Part shown: in pieces, positions 52,226 to 53,244 of the stretch
How the letters are laid out: each line of letters opens with the position of its first letter
Position numbering within the stretch: the first letter of the stretch is position 1
NCBI GenBank assembly: GCA_902788865.1
Contig: CADALZ010000015.1
Location: 1-53,244 of the forward strand
Length of the DNA stretch: 53,244 nucleotides
DNA from: an uncultured Bacteroidales bacterium
Lineage (GTDB): Bacteria > Bacteroidota > Bacteroidia > Bacteroidales > Bacteroidaceae
Direction: 5' to 3'
Notes under the pieces: generated by a model
Seen by the model: the letters and a program-made list of their open reading frames with translations, nothing else
What the model was told of the DNA's origin: nothing
Databases searched by the model: none
Position numbers and translations under genes: made by a program

Positions 52226-53244
52226 TTAGATGATTCGGTCTGAGTTGTCTTCCAGTATGTTGGCAAAGGCTTCCGAGAGCTGGTCGCTGCTGGCCTTGCT
52301 CAAGATGGCCTTATACTCTTTGGCTTTCTGCTCAGACAGTGGGTGAACACACATGCGGTTGTACTTACGAAACTTCTCCTCATCGCCCAGCAGCAGGTTC
52401 AGAATGGCGAGCACCAAGTCCACTTGCTTGTCTTCAGGGCGTATGAGCTTGATTTTCTCATAGCATATCTCCATATAGTCGAAGCGCTGAAGCGACAAGC
52501 AGTGATTGGCTATTCGTTCCCAAGTCACATCATAAGGCTCATAGTGCAGCGCTTTCTTCCACATATCCACCGCACTGAGCTCATCGCCCTTCTCAAAGTA
52601 GATCCTGCCCATCAGGAGATAAGCCCCAACATTCTGCTCATCAAGGCTCATGGCCAGCTCTAGCCACTCGGTGGCTTTCTTGATTTCGCCCAGGGTTGCA
52701 AGGCAGAAGGCATACTGAATCATGGCTTCAGCCCTGTAAGCAGGAGTCTTCTGAGTGTCTGTCACCTCTTTGGCCAGTATCTTGATAGCCTTTTCCCATT
52801 GGCTGTCCTTCATCAAGTCCTCTATATCAAACACATCGAGAAATTCTTGATTGATGGCATTCAGTTCCAGCGCTTTGACGTAGTTTTCGCGAGCCAGTTT
52901 TCTGTTGCCCAGATGCTGAAAGAGATCGCCTTTCAGCGCATAGGCATTGCCGAAATCCTCATCGCTCACGATGGCATAGTCTACCGCTTCCATAGCTTTG
53001 TCTATGAGCTCTTTCTTGTAGTAGCATAGCGCCAAGCCATACCAGTAGTGTGCAGAGTAGGGATCCAGGTCTATCAGCTTGTTCACTATCGCTATGGCTT
53101 CGTCGTACCGATCCAGTGCCTGCAGGCAGTCGCCCAGCGCAGCCAGATAAGACTCGTCCTTGTCTTCCTGTTCCATTTTACCCTTCTTCAGCCAGTTCAG
53201 TGCCTCTAAGGGCAGGTTAGTTTCCATATACATATAGGCCACAC
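52226..53244 (-). CDS. Tetratricopeptide-repeat protein, N-terminus outside the window
   Basis: At least 338 residues, open at the right edge; the GTG at 53240-53242 is probably an internal valine. Consecutive TPR units are visible (AALGDCLQALDRYDEAIAIV, HYWYGLALCYYKKELIDKAM, AYALKGDLFQHLGNRKLARE, AYLLMGRIYFEKGDELSAVD), about eight in all. No signal or enzyme domain is seen in this part. It ends 15 bp before the DedA gene, so the two are probably cotranscribed. It serves presumably as a protein-interaction scaffold. Confidence 0.8.
   Translation of the reverse strand, partial: VAYMYMETNLPLEALNWLKKGKMEQEDKDESYLAALGDCLQALDRYDEAIAIVNKLIDLDPYSAHYWYGLALCYYKKELIDKAMEAVDYAIVSDEDFGNAYALKGDLFQHLGNRKLARENYVKALELNAINQEFLDVFDIEDLMKDSQWEKAIKILAKEVTDTQKTPAYRAEAMIQYAFCLATLGEIKKATEWLELAMSLDEQNVGAYLLMGRIYFEKGDELSAVDMWKKALHYEPYDVTWERIANHCLSLQRFDYMEICYEKIKLIRPEDKQVDLVLAILNLLLGDEEKFRKYNRMCVHPLSEQKAKEYKAILSKASSDQLSEAFANILEDNSDRII

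Overview
The window looks like a chromosomal segment of a Bacteroidota bacterium, most likely order Bacteroidales and Prevotella-like. The evidence is the family content (GldE, DUF3127, DUF4348, DUF4494, DUF4738, DUF1848, HisB and HisIE fusions, an SSB ending in a short acidic LPF tail) and many promoters of the Bacteroidota type, TTTG-N19/20-TAnnTTTG. No database search was possible; family names rest on recognition of motifs.

Layout. (a) 1-2.34 kb is AT-rich and reads as crAss-like phage: the end of a probable terminase, then most of a portal protein. The portal frame runs without a stop into an unrelated bacterial-type sequence, so 331-3900 is either a phage/host fusion or an assembly chimera. 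(b) 2.4-12.5 kb is an accessory island of mostly unknown genes: a DUF1848 protein with a C-terminal radical-SAM-like cysteine motif, two WYL-domain proteins with different C-termini, a truncated DUF3127 paralog, two envelope proteins, an HD-domain protein, a LytTR regulator with a membrane-anchored partner, a tightly overlapping 52-aa/DUF6169 pair, and an antitoxin-like gene whose toxin seems deleted down to a GNAT-like C-terminal remnant. A 52-bp repeat occurs four times here, and two further partial copies form an inverted pair around a perfect 42-bp AT palindrome.

(c) 12.6-15.6 kb is the core block mutY-ssb-gldE. (d) 15.58-20.8 kb is the first half of the histidine pathway (hisG, an in-frame hisD-hisC fusion, bifunctional hisB), preceded by a three-unit palindromic operator-like array, a promoter, a 14-aa leader peptide with four consecutive histidine codons, and a terminator with a matching antiterminator pairing: a complete-looking his attenuator. 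(e) 20.8-24.7 kb holds tcdA, a membrane protein, a beta-propeller lipoprotein with a CxxCH haem motif and a DUF4738 lipoprotein. (f) 24.7-31.3 kb has a glutamine synthetase, tRNA-Ser and tRNA-Asp, an acyltransferase, a DIP1984 protein, a 1.1 kb non-coding region dominated by nested repeats, and a secreted GH35-like glycosidase.

(g) 31.3-42.7 kb has mutS2, the second his cluster (hisH, hisA, hisF, hisIE), ftsE, lysC, lysA, a DUF4348 lipoprotein, murB and a PhnP-like hydrolase. Together the two his clusters supply every pathway step except the separate histidinol-phosphatase gene, which is provided by HisB. (h) 42.8-53.2 kb has DUF3127, dnaN, an exonuclease, recN, a degenerate protease/TPR protein, ridA, folC, a YggS protein, DUF4494, DedA and a TPR protein cut by the window edge.

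A recurrent oddity is a 7-bp tandem repeat family (TTTAATG / GTTTAGA) that fills gaps between genes, supplies start codons (hisB, ftsE), and in ftsE also supplies the last codons and stop.
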